64,000 nt of DNA, from positions 2,976,001-3,040,000 of the forward strand of contig NC_049563.1 in NCBI RefSeq assembly GCF_013368755.1. The letters run 5' to 3'. Source of the stretch: Talaromyces rugulosus (Eukaryota > Ascomycota > Eurotiomycetes > Eurotiales > Trichocomaceae). How positions within the stretch are numbered: the stretch's first letter is position 1; each line of letters begins with the position of its first letter. Position numbers and translations under genes: made by a program. Under the pieces are notes generated by a model. The model worked only from the letters and a program-made list of their open reading frames with translations. It did not search any database and was not told the DNA's origin. Shown here piece by piece: positions 63,584 through 64,000 of this stretch.

Positions 63584-64000
63584 TTTACGCCCTTATAAAC
63601 CCTGTACTTATATTGTTTATACCTCTTTTTTTTTTTTATGGCAACGATCGTCACGTAATATTTTTTACTATACATGGAACTATAGAGTTATTGATCTTGG
63701 CTCGACTATAACATCCCTTTGTACACGCAAGAGGAATTCGATGTTTTTTATATCAATTGATAATCTCTAGCCCTGACCCAGTTCATGAAGGCCTCATTCC
63801 AGTTAATCGCGAGCGATTATTGGATGCCATACCCTATACGGTCTCTTTCGAATTTAGTAGCCCATTAGAAGTGGGTTATGTTAAAACATGATTCTATACT
63901 GCGTTCTGCGTCCCCCTGGCGTTTATGCGCCATCAGACTTGTACCTAGTATCACAGTCACTTTGACCGTGTTTTCTCTAATTGTTTATTATATACTGGAT
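63584..64000. other. right-edge 3' flank
   Basis: The 3' flank of the Stm1-like gene; no further gene is supported before the window ends. Confidence 0.45.

Overview
The window is nuclear DNA from a filamentous ascomycete fungus (Pezizomycotina). Genes are dense, sit on both strands, and carry short introns (about 40-100 bp) with GT..AG ends and CTRAY-type branch sites. The gene content (Zn2Cys6 regulator, Pth11-like receptor, tannase/feruloyl esterase, several P450s) and AT-rich, mutated repeat patches also fit this group. I cannot name the genus from sequence alone. Exon coordinates were worked out by hand from splice signals and reading-frame continuity; every multi-exon CDS given with explicit exons sums to a whole number of codons unless stated otherwise.

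Layout. 0.6-6.9 kb is a housekeeping block: an acyl-CoA thioesterase, a LAMTOR1/Meh1-like lipidated lysosomal adaptor, a UBC8-type ubiquitin-conjugating enzyme with an 8-nt exon and an apparent 1-nt exon, the autophagy modifier Atg12, and a small membrane protein. 8.7-10 kb is a Pth11-like receptor. 10.4-33.5 kb looks like one aromatic-compound catabolic cluster: Zn2Cys6 regulator, two aldehyde dehydrogenases, gentisate 1,2-dioxygenase, class II aldolase-like protein, GFA-family protein, fumarylacetoacetate-hydrolase-family enzyme, metallo-beta-lactamase-fold hydrolase, zinc alcohol dehydrogenase, FAD aromatic hydroxylase, two cytochromes P450 and an aldo/keto reductase. The set could turn a methylated or hydroxymethylated phenol (for example cresol or hydroxybenzyl alcohol) into hydroxybenzoate and gentisate, then open the ring. 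Divergent gene pairs share short promoters that carry recurring CGGGGAA and GATATAC motifs.

33.5-37 kb is degraded: a possible hAT BED-finger relic, a TCTP-like pseudogene and AT-rich DNA. 37-41.5 kb holds a DHA2-type MFS transporter and a flavoprotein-fold/F-box-like/ankyrin-like fusion protein that lacks the usual decarboxylase catalytic motifs. 41.8-51 kb holds a secreted carboxylesterase with an extra N-terminal module, a Kar5/Tht1 karyogamy protein, mitochondrial ribosomal protein uL6m, the bisphosphate nucleotidase Hal2/Met22 and an Lsb5-type VHS protein. 51.4-62 kb is accessory: a broken unknown gene, a DUF4238-like protein whose true start lies in an upstream exon, a tannase-family esterase, a 22-bp minisatellite and weak hypothetical ORFs. 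The last gene is an Stm1/SERBP1-like RGG protein (62.4-63.6 kb). I saw no tRNA, rRNA or CRISPR array.
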